The position numbers and the translations under genes were made by a program. Shown piece after piece: positions 8,556 through 19,963 of a stretch of DNA of 64,000 nt (position 1 is its first letter; each line of letters starts with the position of its first letter). Source of the DNA: Bacillus sp. NP157 (lineage in GTDB: Bacteria; Pseudomonadota; Gammaproteobacteria; Xanthomonadales; Rhodanobacteraceae); NCBI GenBank assembly GCA_018889975.1, contig CP076546.1, positions 1-64,000 of the forward strand, in the 5' to 3' direction. The notes beneath the pieces were generated by a model. The model worked only from the letters and a program-made list of their open reading frames with translations, ran no database searches and was not told the DNA's origin.

Positions 8556-11500
8556 TTACAGGTCGTAGCGCACCGAGAAACGGAAGTAGCGCGGTGCGGT
8601 ATACGAATTGGCACGCTTATAGGTAGCCACGGGGACGCCGGCGGCGTTCTCGCCGACTTCGATGACGCTGGTTTCGCGTTGCTGGCTGAACACGTTGAAC
8701 ATGTCCATGTTGAAACCAAGCTTGTGGTGCGCGAAGGCGGGGCGCCATTCGGCACCCACGTTCAGTTGCTCGGTCCACGGCAGGCGGCCGCGTGAGCCGC
8801 GCGGAGAGACCTTGCCGTCGCAGTAGAAGTACGAGGCGCCGTACTGGATCGGATCGCCGGGTGCGAGGCCGATGCAGTTCACCGGGCGGCCCGAGGCGAC
8901 CACCATGTTCGCGCTGAACAACCACTCCGGGGTCATCTGGTAGAAGCCATACGCCTTGAACTGATGCGTGCGGTCGTTCGGCAGCGGGCCGTTCGCGCCG
9001 ACCATGATCTCCGGTGCATCCCAGTCCTGGGTGACCGAGGGATCGCGCTGGCCGATGTCCGACTTGAGCATGCCCTCGGAGTTGCCGTAGCTGCGCGAGA
9101 ACACGTAGTCGAACTTCGCGTACCACTTCTCGTCGAACTGTTTCTCTGCGTAGAGGTTCAGTGCGTAGTACTTGCGCTTCAGGTCGGGGAAGCCGATGCC
9201 GTTGTTGGTGAAGTCGGCCTTGGTCAGCGTCACGTCGCGGAAGTTGCCGTTGCCGTCCATGTCGACCTGGAAGGTGTTGTTCTTGCCCGGGTTGAACAGG
9301 TAGCAGCCGGAGATCGCCGCGTTGCTCATGTCGACGCCGTTGCGGGTGCCCCAGTTCTCGAAGGCGCGCGAGTCGCAGAAGTCGTCGATCGAGCTCTTCA
9401 GCTTGCGATGGGTCGCCTTCGCGCCCACCACCCAGTCGCTGCCCAGCTGCTTGTCGAAGCCGAGGATGTATTCGTCCTGGTAGTACGCATCCATGCCCTT
9501 GGCGGCAATCGTCCGTGCATCCGGGTTGGTGCCGTCGTGGCCGTTCGAGGCGTACTCGCGGCCGATCGGGGTGAAGCCGTTCGGCATGCCGGTGACGGGG
9601 TCGATGCTGTCGAACGTGCCGAACTGGCGCAGGAAGTAGGAGCCGGAGGCGGCGCGGATGGCCACGTTCGAGGGGATGGCCAGGTGGTAGCGGCCGGCAT
9701 TACCGTAGACCTTGAGCGACGAATCGCCGAACACGTCCCAGGTGAGGCCGAGTCGCGGCGCCAGCTGGTGGCGCTGCTTGACGTAGACGTCGCCCGCGCC
9801 GTTGACGTTCTTGAACTGTTCGTTGCGCAGGCCGATGTAGGCCATCCAGCGGTCGTTGACCTGCCAGCGGTCTTCGATGAACTGCGCCTCCTGCACCGTC
9901 TTCACGTTGGACGCCGCGTAGTAGTAAACGCGCTGGACGTAACGCGTGGTGCCCTCGGGGAACAGCACGTCCGGGTAGCCATCGATGGTCCCGTTGGCCG
10001 GCGCGTTGCCGTAGCTCCAGTAGTACGCACCGCCGTTCGCACGGCCGGCGTCCGGGCCCTCGTAGGAGTTGCCCGAGAACGACTCCAGCGTCTGGTTGTC
10101 GAGGCCGGCGCGCAGGTCGTGGTCGCCCAGCTGGTACTCGACGTCGAGGCGCCAGCCGTGGGTCTTGTCTTCGGCGCCCGGCGCGAGCAGCTGGCCCTGC
10201 AGGTAGCAGTTGGCCGGGAAGGTGGCCTTGCCGTTGTCGTTGAAGCTGCCGGTGATCAACGGGCACTCGCCGCCGGCCGAGTTCACCGTCTGCACGTGTT
10301 TCGTCGTGCTGTTGCCGTACAGGGCGTTCACCGTCAGGTTGTCGGTGAGGTAGCCGGTGTATTTGCCGATGTAGACGTCGCCGCCCGGGGTGGCGCCGGC
10401 CGTGCCGTAGTTCTTGTTGTACAGCGAGCCGCGATACGCGCCGCGCTGGCCGGTGGCGTAGCTATAGCCGTAGATGTCGTTCTGTTCGGTCGTCTTGTCG
10501 CTGAAGCCGGTCAGTTCGAGCAGGTGGTTGTCGCTGATGTTCCAGTCGATCTTCGCGAGGTAACGATTCGTCTTCGTCGTGTATTCGGTGGCGGTCGCCG
10601 ATGCCGTCGAGCCGCGGGTGAAGCCTTCGGTGCGGATGAAATCGCCGGTGGCATACAGGAACAGTTTGTCCTTGACCAGCGGGCCGCTGATGTAGGCGGA
10701 ATACTCGGTCGACCAGCTCTTGTTCTTCGTCCGGTCCTGGTACAGCTGGCCGTTGGTGAGGTAAATGTCCCGCGGGTCGGCGCGCACGGCCTCGGGGGTG
10801 TAGAGCACCTGGCCACCCGCTTTCCACGTGTTGCCGCCGCGCTTGGTGATCATGTTGACCACGCCGCCGGTGGAGCGCCCGTACTCTGCGCCATAGCCGC
10901 CGGTGAAGATCTGCTGCTGGTCGATCGCGTCGTAGGGCAGGCTGGTGAGGCCCAGGCCGGTGAGTGCGTTGGTCACGGCATAGCCGTTGACGTAGTACTG
11001 GTTTTCCGCCGCCGAGGCGCCGCCGAACGAGGGCACGTTGCCGTAGCGCGAATCGCCGCCGACCGCGCCTGGCGCAAGCAGCGCGGCCGAGGTCACGTCG
11101 CGTGCGATGGGCAACTTCTGCAGCTGCTCGGCCGTCAGCACGGTGCGCGAGTCGACCGACGAGACGTCGATCGAAGGCAGGGTGTTACCGGTGACCTGGA
11201 TGCCTTCCAGCGTGGAGGCATTCGACGCCGAGGCCGCTTCGCTGGCGAACGAGACGTCCGTGCCCGAGCCGATCTGCACCGAGACGTTTTCGCGCGTGCT
11301 GATGGTGGCGCCGTCGCGTCGCACCGACACGTTGTAGCGACCGACCGGCAGCGACGAGGCGCGGTAGCGACCGTCGGCATCCACCGCGATGTCGCGGGTG
11401 AGCCCGGTGTCCACGTTCTGCAGGTGGACGCTGTTGCCCTGATCGGCGGCGACGCGACCGAACAGGACGCCCGACGCGTTGGACTGTGCCATGGCCGTGC

Positions 11501-11576
11501 CCGTGGCGGCGAGACCGAGCGCCAGTGCCAGTGCGGTGTGGCGCAGGAACGGACGGGCGGAGTGGTTTTTCGACAT
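8556..11576 (-). CDS. Oar-like TonB-dependent outer-membrane receptor
   Basis: The 1006-residue protein has a signal peptide (about 1-30, GTAMAQ), an N-terminal carboxypeptidase-regulatory-like beta domain (about 33-110), a plug domain (about 125-245, including the conserved GGYGAEYGRSTGGVVN) and a long beta-barrel region ending in aromatic FRFSVRYDL, the usual outer-membrane insertion signal. It is of the Oar/OmpA-related receptor class, used for uptake or processing of large substrates; the ligand is unknown. It stands alone as a single gene with its own promoter and terminator. The leader upstream is about 140 bases and GC-rich. Confidence 0.9.
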   Translation of the reverse strand: MSKNHSARPFLRHTALALALGLAATGTAMAQSNASGVLFGRVAADQGNSVHLQNVDTGLTRDIAVDADGRYRASSLPVGRYNVSVRRDGATISTRENVSVQIGSGTDVSFASEAASASNASTLEGIQVTGNTLPSIDVSSVDSRTVLTAEQLQKLPIARDVTSAALLAPGAVGGDSRYGNVPSFGGASAAENQYYVNGYAVTNALTGLGLTSLPYDAIDQQQIFTGGYGAEYGRSTGGVVNMITKRGGNTWKAGGQVLYTPEAVRADPRDIYLTNGQLYQDRTKNKSWSTEYSAYISGPLVKDKLFLYATGDFIRTEGFTRGSTASATATEYTTKTNRYLAKIDWNISDNHLLELTGFSDKTTEQNDIYGYSYATGQRGAYRGSLYNKNYGTAGATPGGDVYIGKYTGYLTDNLTVNALYGNSTTKHVQTVNSAGGECPLITGSFNDNGKATFPANCYLQGQLLAPGAEDKTHGWRLDVEYQLGDHDLRAGLDNQTLESFSGNSYEGPDAGRANGGAYYWSYGNAPANGTIDGYPDVLFPEGTTRYVQRVYYYAASNVKTVQEAQFIEDRWQVNDRWMAYIGLRNEQFKNVNGAGDVYVKQRHQLAPRLGLTWDVFGDSSLKVYGNAGRYHLAIPSNVAIRAASGSYFLRQFGTFDSIDPVTGMPNGFTPIGREYASNGHDGTNPDARTIAAKGMDAYYQDEYILGFDKQLGSDWVVGAKATHRKLKSSIDDFCDSRAFENWGTRNGVDMSNAAISGCYLFNPGKNNTFQVDMDGNGNFRDVTLTKADFTNNGIGFPDLKRKYYALNLYAEKQFDEKWYAKFDYVFSRSYGNSEGMLKSDIGQRDPSVTQDWDAPEIMVGANGPLPNDRTHQFKAYGFYQMTPEWLFSANMVVASGRPVNCIGLAPGDPIQYGASYFYCDGKVSPRGSRGRLPWTEQLNVGAEWRPAFAHHKLGFNMDMFNVFSQQRETSVIEVGENAAGVPVATYKRANSYTAPRYFRFSVRYDL

Positions 11577-11899
11577 GCAAAGCCCCTACCGGGCCCTCGT
11601 GGGAAGGGCCCCTTGAGTGATGACGGGTTGTTGCGGGCCCCATGGGGGAAGGCCCGTGCGAGGCACCCGGCGTGCGGCCTTTCGCTTACCCCCGCGAAGG
11701 GCCGCCCGTTGGCGGGCGCATGTCGGTTCTATGACAGGAAATTACGAGCGTCAATGCGACGTGAACGACGCAACGCATGGCTCGCGTCGAAGAAAGCCGC
11801 TTGATTCAAGGCACTTGCGGACGTTGCGTCGCGTGCGTCGGAACGCAGAAGGCCCGGGAAATTCCCGGGCCTTCGCAGGTTGCAATGTTGAGACACCAC
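11577..11899. other. Intergenic region with receptor promoter, structured leader and amt terminator hairpin
   Basis: No gene is supported here. On the minus strand a sigma-70-like promoter reads TTGACG at 11754-11749, a 17-base spacer and TAGAAC at 11731-11726, which would start the receptor transcript near 11719. The resulting leader of about 140 bases contains several strong GC hairpins, for example around 11632-11660 and 11697-11718. The remaining part, 11755-11899, holds the hairpin after the ammonium transporter gene. Confidence 0.5.
11849..11873 (-). terminator. Hairpin after amtB, probable terminator
   Basis: A perfect 12-bp inverted repeat, AAGGCCCGGGAA against TTCCCGGGCCTT with a one-base centre, lies 27 bases past the amtB stop. 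The T run after it on the minus strand is short, so it may be a weak or Rho-assisted terminator. Confidence 0.5.
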
Positions 11900-13700
<1,801 letters not shown>

Positions 13701-13724
13701 AGGGTCGGCCCATGATGGTGCCTT

Positions 13725-15077
13725 TCACGCCTGCGCTTCGATGCCCATCGGCAGGGTGACGCGTACCCGCAGCCCGTCGTTATCGCTGGCTTCCAGGGCA
13801 ATGTCGCCGCCATGGCCGCGTACGGCCGAACGCACGGCGGCCAGGCCCAGGCCCACGCCGCCGGTCTGCCGGTTGCGCGAGGCCTCGATGCGGAAGAACG
13901 GGCGGAACACCTGCTCCTTCAGTGCGTCGGGGATGCCGGGGCCATCGTCGTCGACGACGATCTCCACCGAACCGGCGCTGGCATCGAGCCGGATCGCGGC
14001 ACGCGTGCCGTACTTCACCGCGTTGTCGACGAGGTTCGCGATGGCGCGGCGCAGGGTGAGGGGGCGGCCGACGTAGGTGACGTGGGGGCCGGCGTCGAAG
14101 ACGACGTCGTGGCCGGCGTCGCGGAAGTCGTCGACCACGGTGGCGATCAGTTCGGAGAGATGGAAGCGCGTTGCCGGTTCGTGCGCACTGTCGTCGCGGA
14201 AGAAATCCAGTGACGCGTCGACCATCGCCTGCATCTCGTCCACGTCGCGGAACAGCTTGCGCTGTTGCTCGTCGTCCTCGATGAACTCGCCACGCAGGCG
14301 CATCCGGGTGAGCGGTGCGCGCAGGTCATGCGAAATGGCGGCCAGCATGGTGGTGCGATCGGCGACGTAACGCTGCACGCGCGCCTGCATCTCATTGAAC
14401 GCTTGTCCGGCCAGGCGTATCTCGATGGGACCCGTCGCCTGCATCGGCGGCGCGTTGACATCGGTGCCGAAGCGCTGCGCCTGGCGGGCGAAGCGTTCCA
14501 TCGGCCGGGCCAGCCGGCGGCTCGCCAGCGCGGCGACGAGCAGGCTGCAGACGATGGCGAAGGCGCCGGTGAGCAGCGTGCGTTCCATCGGACGCAGGCC
14601 CCAGCTGCGCTGCGGCGCGATGAAGCGTACCCAGGAGCCGTCCGACAGCGAGATGGCCAGTCCATAGGTGGTTTCGCGGTGGCCGTGCAGGTCGATGTCG
14701 CCGGGCTCGTAGGCAAGGATGCGTGCGGATGGACGGCCAAGCAGGCCGCGCACCTTGGCGCCGCCCGCGCGGAAGCCGGTGGCTGCGTCGATCGGGATGG
14801 GCAGCGCCGCGTCGTCCGGGAACCACGTGGTGGTGTACACCTCGTTGCTTGCCGTGGCCGCCAGCCGCGGACGCCACGCGCGCGGCGAGCCGTCGAGCAC
14901 GCGCGCCACGCCGACGACCTGGTCGATCAGGCCGATCTCTTCCAGCCCGGGCTTGGCCCAGACCCCGGCAAACGCGGCGAACGCGGCATTCATGCCGGCG
15001 GCAACGATCACGGCCGCGACGATGTTGATCGCGAACCAGCGGCCGATCGTGTCGGATGCCCAGCGATACAGGCGCAT
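13725..15077 (-). CDS. Membrane sensor histidine kinase, EnvZ-like
   Basis: The 450-residue kinase has two membrane helices (about 15-37 and 165-185) around a periplasmic sensor of about 125 residues, then a HAMP linker (about 185-240), a phospho-acceptor box AAISHDLRAPLTRMRLR and an HATPase with NLVDNAVKYG, DDDGPGIP and GGVGLGLAAVR. The order and short linker fit EnvZ-type kinases. Its start overlaps the stop of the response-regulator gene by three bases, so the two form one operon. The signal cannot be told from sequence. Confidence 0.92.
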   Translation of the reverse strand: MRLYRWASDTIGRWFAINIVAAVIVAAGMNAAFAAFAGVWAKPGLEEIGLIDQVVGVARVLDGSPRAWRPRLAATASNEVYTTTWFPDDAALPIPIDAATGFRAGGAKVRGLLGRPSARILAYEPGDIDLHGHRETTYGLAISLSDGSWVRFIAPQRSWGLRPMERTLLTGAFAIVCSLLVAALASRRLARPMERFARQAQRFGTDVNAPPMQATGPIEIRLAGQAFNEMQARVQRYVADRTTMLAAISHDLRAPLTRMRLRGEFIEDDEQQRKLFRDVDEMQAMVDASLDFFRDDSAHEPATRFHLSELIATVVDDFRDAGHDVVFDAGPHVTYVGRPLTLRRAIANLVDNAVKYGTRAAIRLDASAGSVEIVVDDDGPGIPDALKEQVFRPFFRIEASRNRQTGGVGLGLAAVRSAVRGHGGDIALEASDNDGLRVRVTLPMGIEAQA

Positions 15078-15781
15078 CACAGGCGCTCGACGCTGGCGGA
15101 GAACATGTAGCCGACGTTGCGCACGGTGCGGATGATGTCGGGGTCGCTGGGGTCTTCTTCGATCTTGCGGCGCAGCCGGCTCACCTGCACGTCGATGCTG
15201 CGGTCGAAGGCTTCGTGGCGCGGCCCGCGCGACATGTCGATCAGCTGCTCGCGGGTGAGCACGCGCCGCGGATGTTGCGCGAACACGACCAGCAGTTCGA
15301 ACTCCGCGCCGGACAGCGGCGTCAGCGTGTGGTCGGACGAGCGCAGTTCGCGGCGCACGATGTCGAGCCTCCAGCCGCTGAAACCGAGCATCGGCGAATG
15401 GCTGGCCGCGGCGGCCGGTGCCTCGCTGCGGCGGAGCACGGCGCGTACGCGGGCGAGCAGTTCGCGGGCATCGAACGGCTTGGTCACGTAGTCGTCGGCG
15501 CCCAGCTCCAGGCCGACGATGCGGTCGGTCGCCTCGACGACGCCAGTGACCATGATGATCGCCGTGCCACCGGCGGCGTGCAGTCGCTTGCACAGGCTGA
15601 AGCCGTCTTCGTCGGGAAGCATCACATCGAGGATGACCATGTCGTACCGGCCGCGTGCGAGGCGCGCGTCCATCTCGGCACCCGTGGCGGCGGTGTCGGC
15701 CTGGAAGCCGTGACGCTGGAAGAATCGCTGGAGGAGGGAGCGAATTTCGTCGTCGTCGTCCACGATGAGGAGGTGCTGCAT
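15077..15781 (-). CDS. OmpR-family response regulator
   Basis: The 234-residue protein has a receiver domain (about 1-120) with the acidic cluster VDDDDE, phospho-acceptor D52 in VILDVMLP, and K in YVTKPFD, followed by a winged-helix DNA-binding domain (about 135-230) with the usual SIDVQVSRLRRKIEEDP. It is encoded just before, and overlapping, the EnvZ-like kinase gene. ATG 15781 gives a standard-length protein; a longer open frame upstream overlaps the divergent mlaA region and is unlikely to be translated. Confidence 0.93.
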   Translation of the reverse strand: MQHLLIVDDDDEIRSLLQRFFQRHGFQADTAATGAEMDARLARGRYDMVILDVMLPDEDGFSLCKRLHAAGGTAIIMVTGVVEATDRIVGLELGADDYVTKPFDARELLARVRAVLRRSEAPAAAASHSPMLGFSGWRLDIVRRELRSSDHTLTPLSGAEFELLVVFAQHPRRVLTREQLIDMSRGPRHEAFDRSIDVQVSRLRRKIEEDPSDPDIIRTVRNVGYMFSASVERL

Positions 15782-15949
15782 GCGAGGCCCGGTTCGTTCT
15801 GTGCAGGCTCCGTTATAGCCGCTCAGGGCGCGCCGCGGTCGTTTGTTTCCGCCGTGAAACATTGTGAACGGCCGGACGCAAACTGGAAAAACACCGGACG
15901 CAGCGAGTGGCGACTCTCGACGGTACCGCCCCCCGCCGAGTACCGCACG

Positions 15950-16780
15950 ATGCCGATCGCAAGCCGCGCCACCGTTCCTTCCGCCGACCTGGCCCTCCGT
16001 CGCCGCCGTCCCCCGGCATGGCGCAGCGGCATGGTGGCGGTCACCTTGCTGGCGGCCTCGGGCTGCTCGCACGAGGTTAAGAGGGCCCCGCAGCAGCCTA
16101 CTGTCGCGGCGCCGGCCCGGGACGAGCCGATCAACCGGACCGTGTTCGCGTTCAATCGTGGCCTGGACCGGGTGCTGTTACGCCCGGTGGCCCGCGGTTA
16201 CTCGCACCTGCCGGCGCCCGTGCGCAGCGGCGTGCGCAACTTCTCGCAGAACCTGCGCGAACCGATCGTCTTCGCCAACGACCTGCTCCAGGCCAACTCG
16301 CTGCGCTCGCTGAACACGGCGGGCCGCTTCGTCGTCAACAGTACGGTCGGCGTCGTCGGCATCTTCGACGTCGCCAGCCACTGGGGCATGCCGCGGCATG
16401 ACGCGGACCTCGGCCAGACCTTCGGGGTGTGGGGCATCGGGCCCGGGCATACGGTGGAGCTGCCGCTGTTCGGGTCGTCCAACGTGCGCGACTCGGTCGG
16501 CCGGATCCTCACCCTGGCGTTCAACCACCTGGGCGACAACTCGGACACTGTCTCGACGCTCAACACGGCGGCGACCGTTGGTGGGATCGTCGACGGTCGT
16601 GCGCGTGCCTTGCCTTTCACCGATCGCCTCGAACAATCGCCCGACTACTACGCGGCATTGCGCGACAGCGCCGCTGCACGGCGCACGCTGCTGGTGGAGG
16701 ATGGCCGCCGCGGCGACGTCCACGCCGTCGAAGCCGCGGGCGAAGGCCGTTCGGCCACGGGCCTGCCGGTCAACCCCTGA
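15950..16780 (+). CDS. mlaA: MlaA/VacJ outer-membrane lipid-asymmetry lipoprotein
   Basis: The 276-residue protein has a lipoprotein signal ending in the lipobox LAASGC (about residues 34-39), then the MlaA domain: DEPINRTVFAFNRGLDRVLLRPVARGY, REPIVFANDLLQ, FVVNSTVGVVGIFDVA, and GQTFGVWGIGPGHTVELPLFG-type residues. MlaA sits in the outer membrane next to porins and removes misplaced phospholipids from the outer leaflet. Other mla genes are not nearby. The basic N-terminal stretch before the signal is longer than usual, and a later ATG at 16031 would give too short a signal peptide. Confidence 0.92.
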   Translation: MPIASRATVPSADLALRRRRPPAWRSGMVAVTLLAASGCSHEVKRAPQQPTVAAPARDEPINRTVFAFNRGLDRVLLRPVARGYSHLPAPVRSGVRNFSQNLREPIVFANDLLQANSLRSLNTAGRFVVNSTVGVVGIFDVASHWGMPRHDADLGQTFGVWGIGPGHTVELPLFGSSNVRDSVGRILTLAFNHLGDNSDTVSTLNTAATVGGIVDGRARALPFTDRLEQSPDYYAALRDSAAARRTLLVEDGRRGDVHAVEAAGEGRSATGLPVNP

Positions 16781-16790
16781 GGCCGCCACC

Positions 16791-17000
16791 ATGTCCGCCC
16801 AACTGCTCTGTGACACGGCGCGCGTGCTCGCCGAAGCCAGCCATATCGAGCCCGACCGCGCACGGCGGCGGGCGTGGTTCACCGACGACCCGATCGCGGC
16901 GCTTGGCTATCGCACGGCGGAGGACCTGGTCGAGGCCGGTGAAACTTCGCGCCTCATCGCCATGATCCAGGCGATACGGGCTTACGAGCGCGGCGGCTGA
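16791..17000 (+). CDS. Small protein resembling the C-terminal domain of Xre/MbcA/ParS-type antitoxins
   Basis: The 69-residue protein starts 10 bases after mlaA. It reads WFTDDPIAALGYRTAEDLVE followed by SRLIAMIQAI. That pattern (a tryptophan or proline turn, a glycine, then a helix and a final amphipathic helix) resembles the toxin-binding domain DUF2384, but without the N-terminal helix-turn-helix. No RES-type toxin gene is adjacent, so it is not a usual toxin-antitoxin pair. The family call is tentative. Its end overlaps the convergent cupin gene by 19 bases. Confidence 0.55.
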   Translation: MSAQLLCDTARVLAEASHIEPDRARRRAWFTDDPIAALGYRTAEDLVEAGETSRLIAMIQAIRAYERGG

Positions 17001-17404
17001 TCGTTCGTGGTCAGGTGGGTGTCGCCGGCATCGACGACGAACACCGCCAGCAGCTTCGCCGGCTCGGTGTTGCTGGCATTGCGGCTCACCGAGTGGTGCG
17101 CGCCGGGTTCTTCATAGAAGCTCTCGCCCGCCTTGTACGTGTGCTCACCGCCACCGTTGACCTCGCTGACGATGCTCCCGGAGACGACATAGGCGTAGAT
17201 GAAGGCCGAGCCGGCATGGTGGTGCGGGGCCGACGAGGCGCCTGGCGGATAGACGACCTCGACGGCGGTGAGCTTCTTGCCCGGGACGTTGGGCAGGTCG
17301 CGGGAGAAGTTCACGCTGACCGTCTCGGTCGGCGGCAACGGCGTCGTCGCCTGGGCGGCGAGGGGGAGCAGGAAGGCGAGCAGGGCGGGGAGATAGCGGG
17401 TCAT
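16982..17404 (-). CDS. Secreted single-domain cupin protein
   Basis: The 140-residue protein has a signal peptide (about 1-19, PLAAQAT) and one cupin domain. The metal-binding residues are visible in SSAPHHHAGSAF and in the second motif around YEEPGAHHSVSRN. Proteins of this kind often bind a metal and a small acid or sugar; no reaction can be assigned. It is convergent with, and overlaps by 19 bases, the small protein gene ending at 17000. The ATG at 17404 is the start that gives the signal peptide. Confidence 0.82.
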   Translation of the reverse strand: MTRYLPALLAFLLPLAAQATTPLPPTETVSVNFSRDLPNVPGKKLTAVEVVYPPGASSAPHHHAGSAFIYAYVVSGSIVSEVNGGGEHTYKAGESFYEEPGAHHSVSRNASNTEPAKLLAVFVVDAGDTHLTTNDQPPRS

Positions 17405-17493
17405 GGGCGGGCTCCGGTAGGTAGCCGGCAGCATGCGCCGGCGCCGGTACAGGCGAAAGCACCAGGAATGGCGTAATCCCGTGTACCAAGGCA

Positions 17494-17517
17494 ATCGCGC
17501 GCAGGCGCGCTCCTACA
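17494..17517 (-). repeat. REP-like element
   Basis: A single copy of the window's REP-like palindromic element lies in the reverse sense between the cupin gene and the suf promoter. Confidence 0.75.
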
Positions 17518-17563
17518 AGGAGCGGGTGCAGGTGTTCGGGCAGGGGGGCGCGCGGGCGTTGCG

Positions 17564-17607
17564 TTGCAATATCGGGGTGGAAACAGTACCATTTTGGTCC
17601 GGTTTCC
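17564..17607 (+). promoter_or_regulatory. suf operon promoter with overlapping palindromic operator
   Basis: A sigma-70-like promoter reads TTGCAA at 17564-17569, a 17-base spacer and TACCAT at 17587-17592. Over the -10 box lies a 29-base palindrome, 17579-17607: outer arms GGAAAC and GTTTCC, and inner arms ACC at 17588-17590 and GGT at 17596-17598 around ATTTT. An Rrf2-type repressor bound here would block RNA polymerase, so self-repression by the first gene, sufR, is the likely logic. Confidence 0.65.
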
Positions 17608-17624
17608 CAATTCCCCCCCTGCCG

Positions 17625-18073
17625 ATGCTTCGCGTCAGCCGACTTACCGATTACGCCACCGTGGTGATGACCGTCATCGCCACGCATCCTGTCGACGTTC
17701 TGAGCACTGCCCAGATCGCCGAAGAGGCGCGCCTGGAGTTGCCGACGGTGTCCAAGCTACTGAAGCTGCTCGGACATGCCGGCCTGGTCGACTCGTTCCG
17801 TGGCGTGAATGGTGGTTACCGCCTGGCCCGCCCGGCCGAGGCGATTAGCCTGGCCGACATCGTCGAAGCGCTGGAGGGGCCCATCGGCCTGACCGAATGC
17901 AGCGTCGCCCAGGGCCACTGCGAGCGACAGTCGCAGTGTGGCGTCAGCGGTAGCTGGCGCTCCGTCTCCGGGGCCATTGACGGCGTGCTGCGCGGCATGA
18001 CCCTGGCACAGATGCTCGCCGGGCGCCCCACGGCGCCGGCAAAGGGCGCGGCTGACACCGCGCAGGCAAACGC

Positions 18074-18077
<4 letters not shown>
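17625..18077 (+). CDS. sufR: SUF system Rrf2-family transcriptional regulator
   Basis: The 150-residue protein is an Rrf2 winged-helix regulator: [15 protein letters not shown], the recognition region [17 protein letters not shown], and the wing [11 protein letters not shown]. Three cysteines, C92, C99 and C105, stand in the spacing used to hold an iron-sulfur cluster, so it probably senses cluster supply as IscR does. It is the first gene of the suf operon and overlaps sufB by four bases. The palindrome over its promoter at 17579-17607 is the natural candidate operator. Confidence 0.9.
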
Positions 18078-19552
<1,475 letters not shown>

Positions 19553-19555
19553 GCG

Positions 19556-19963
19556 ATGGGTATCGCGGGATCCGCCCCGGGCCTTTCCGACCTGCGCGCG
19601 CTGCTCGCCGCGCTGGATCCGGAGCTCGACCCGGTGCCGAAGCGTTTTATCCATGTGTCGCACGAGCGTGCACGCGAGCGCATGCTCGATGCACTGATGA
19701 TGTTCCGCGAGGCCGAAGGCAGCACCCTGATCGTCGACGTGGTCGAGGACGATGCCGGCGGCGATCGCATGCTGTGGGCGCAGATCACGTTGCGCGTGCA
19801 GTCCAGCCTTACCGCGGTCGGCATGATGGCCGCCGTTTCCGCCGCGCTCGCAAAGCGCGGCATTCCCTGCAACCCGGTTTCCGCGTTCCTGCACGATCAT
19901 CTCTTCGTGCCGTGGGACCGCCGCGACGAAGCGCTCGACGCGCTCTCGCACCTGACGCCCTGA
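19556..19963 (+). CDS. ACT-domain protein within the suf operon
   Basis: The 135-residue protein lies three bases after sufB and overlaps sufC by one base. The first half is a short alpha/beta region. The second half has the ACT-like pattern LTAVGMMAAVSAALAKRGIPCNP in outline, followed by a last strand VSAFLHDHLFVPW, like CASTOR/ACT-type small-ligand binding domains. It is not one of the known Suf assembly factors. Its place, translationally coupled between sufB and sufC, suggests it tunes the pathway, perhaps by binding an amino acid such as cysteine; this is inference only. Confidence 0.72.
   Translation: MGIAGSAPGLSDLRALLAALDPELDPVPKRFIHVSHERARERMLDALMMFREAEGSTLIVDVVEDDAGGDRMLWAQITLRVQSSLTAVGMMAAVSAALAKRGIPCNPVSAFLHDHLFVPWDRRDEALDALSHLTP

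Noticed and set aside
8964-11804. A 946-codon open frame on the plus strand opposite the TonB receptor
   Set aside because: It is rich in Arg, Val, Ala and Gly with no domain, and is a by-product of GC-rich codon use in the receptor gene.
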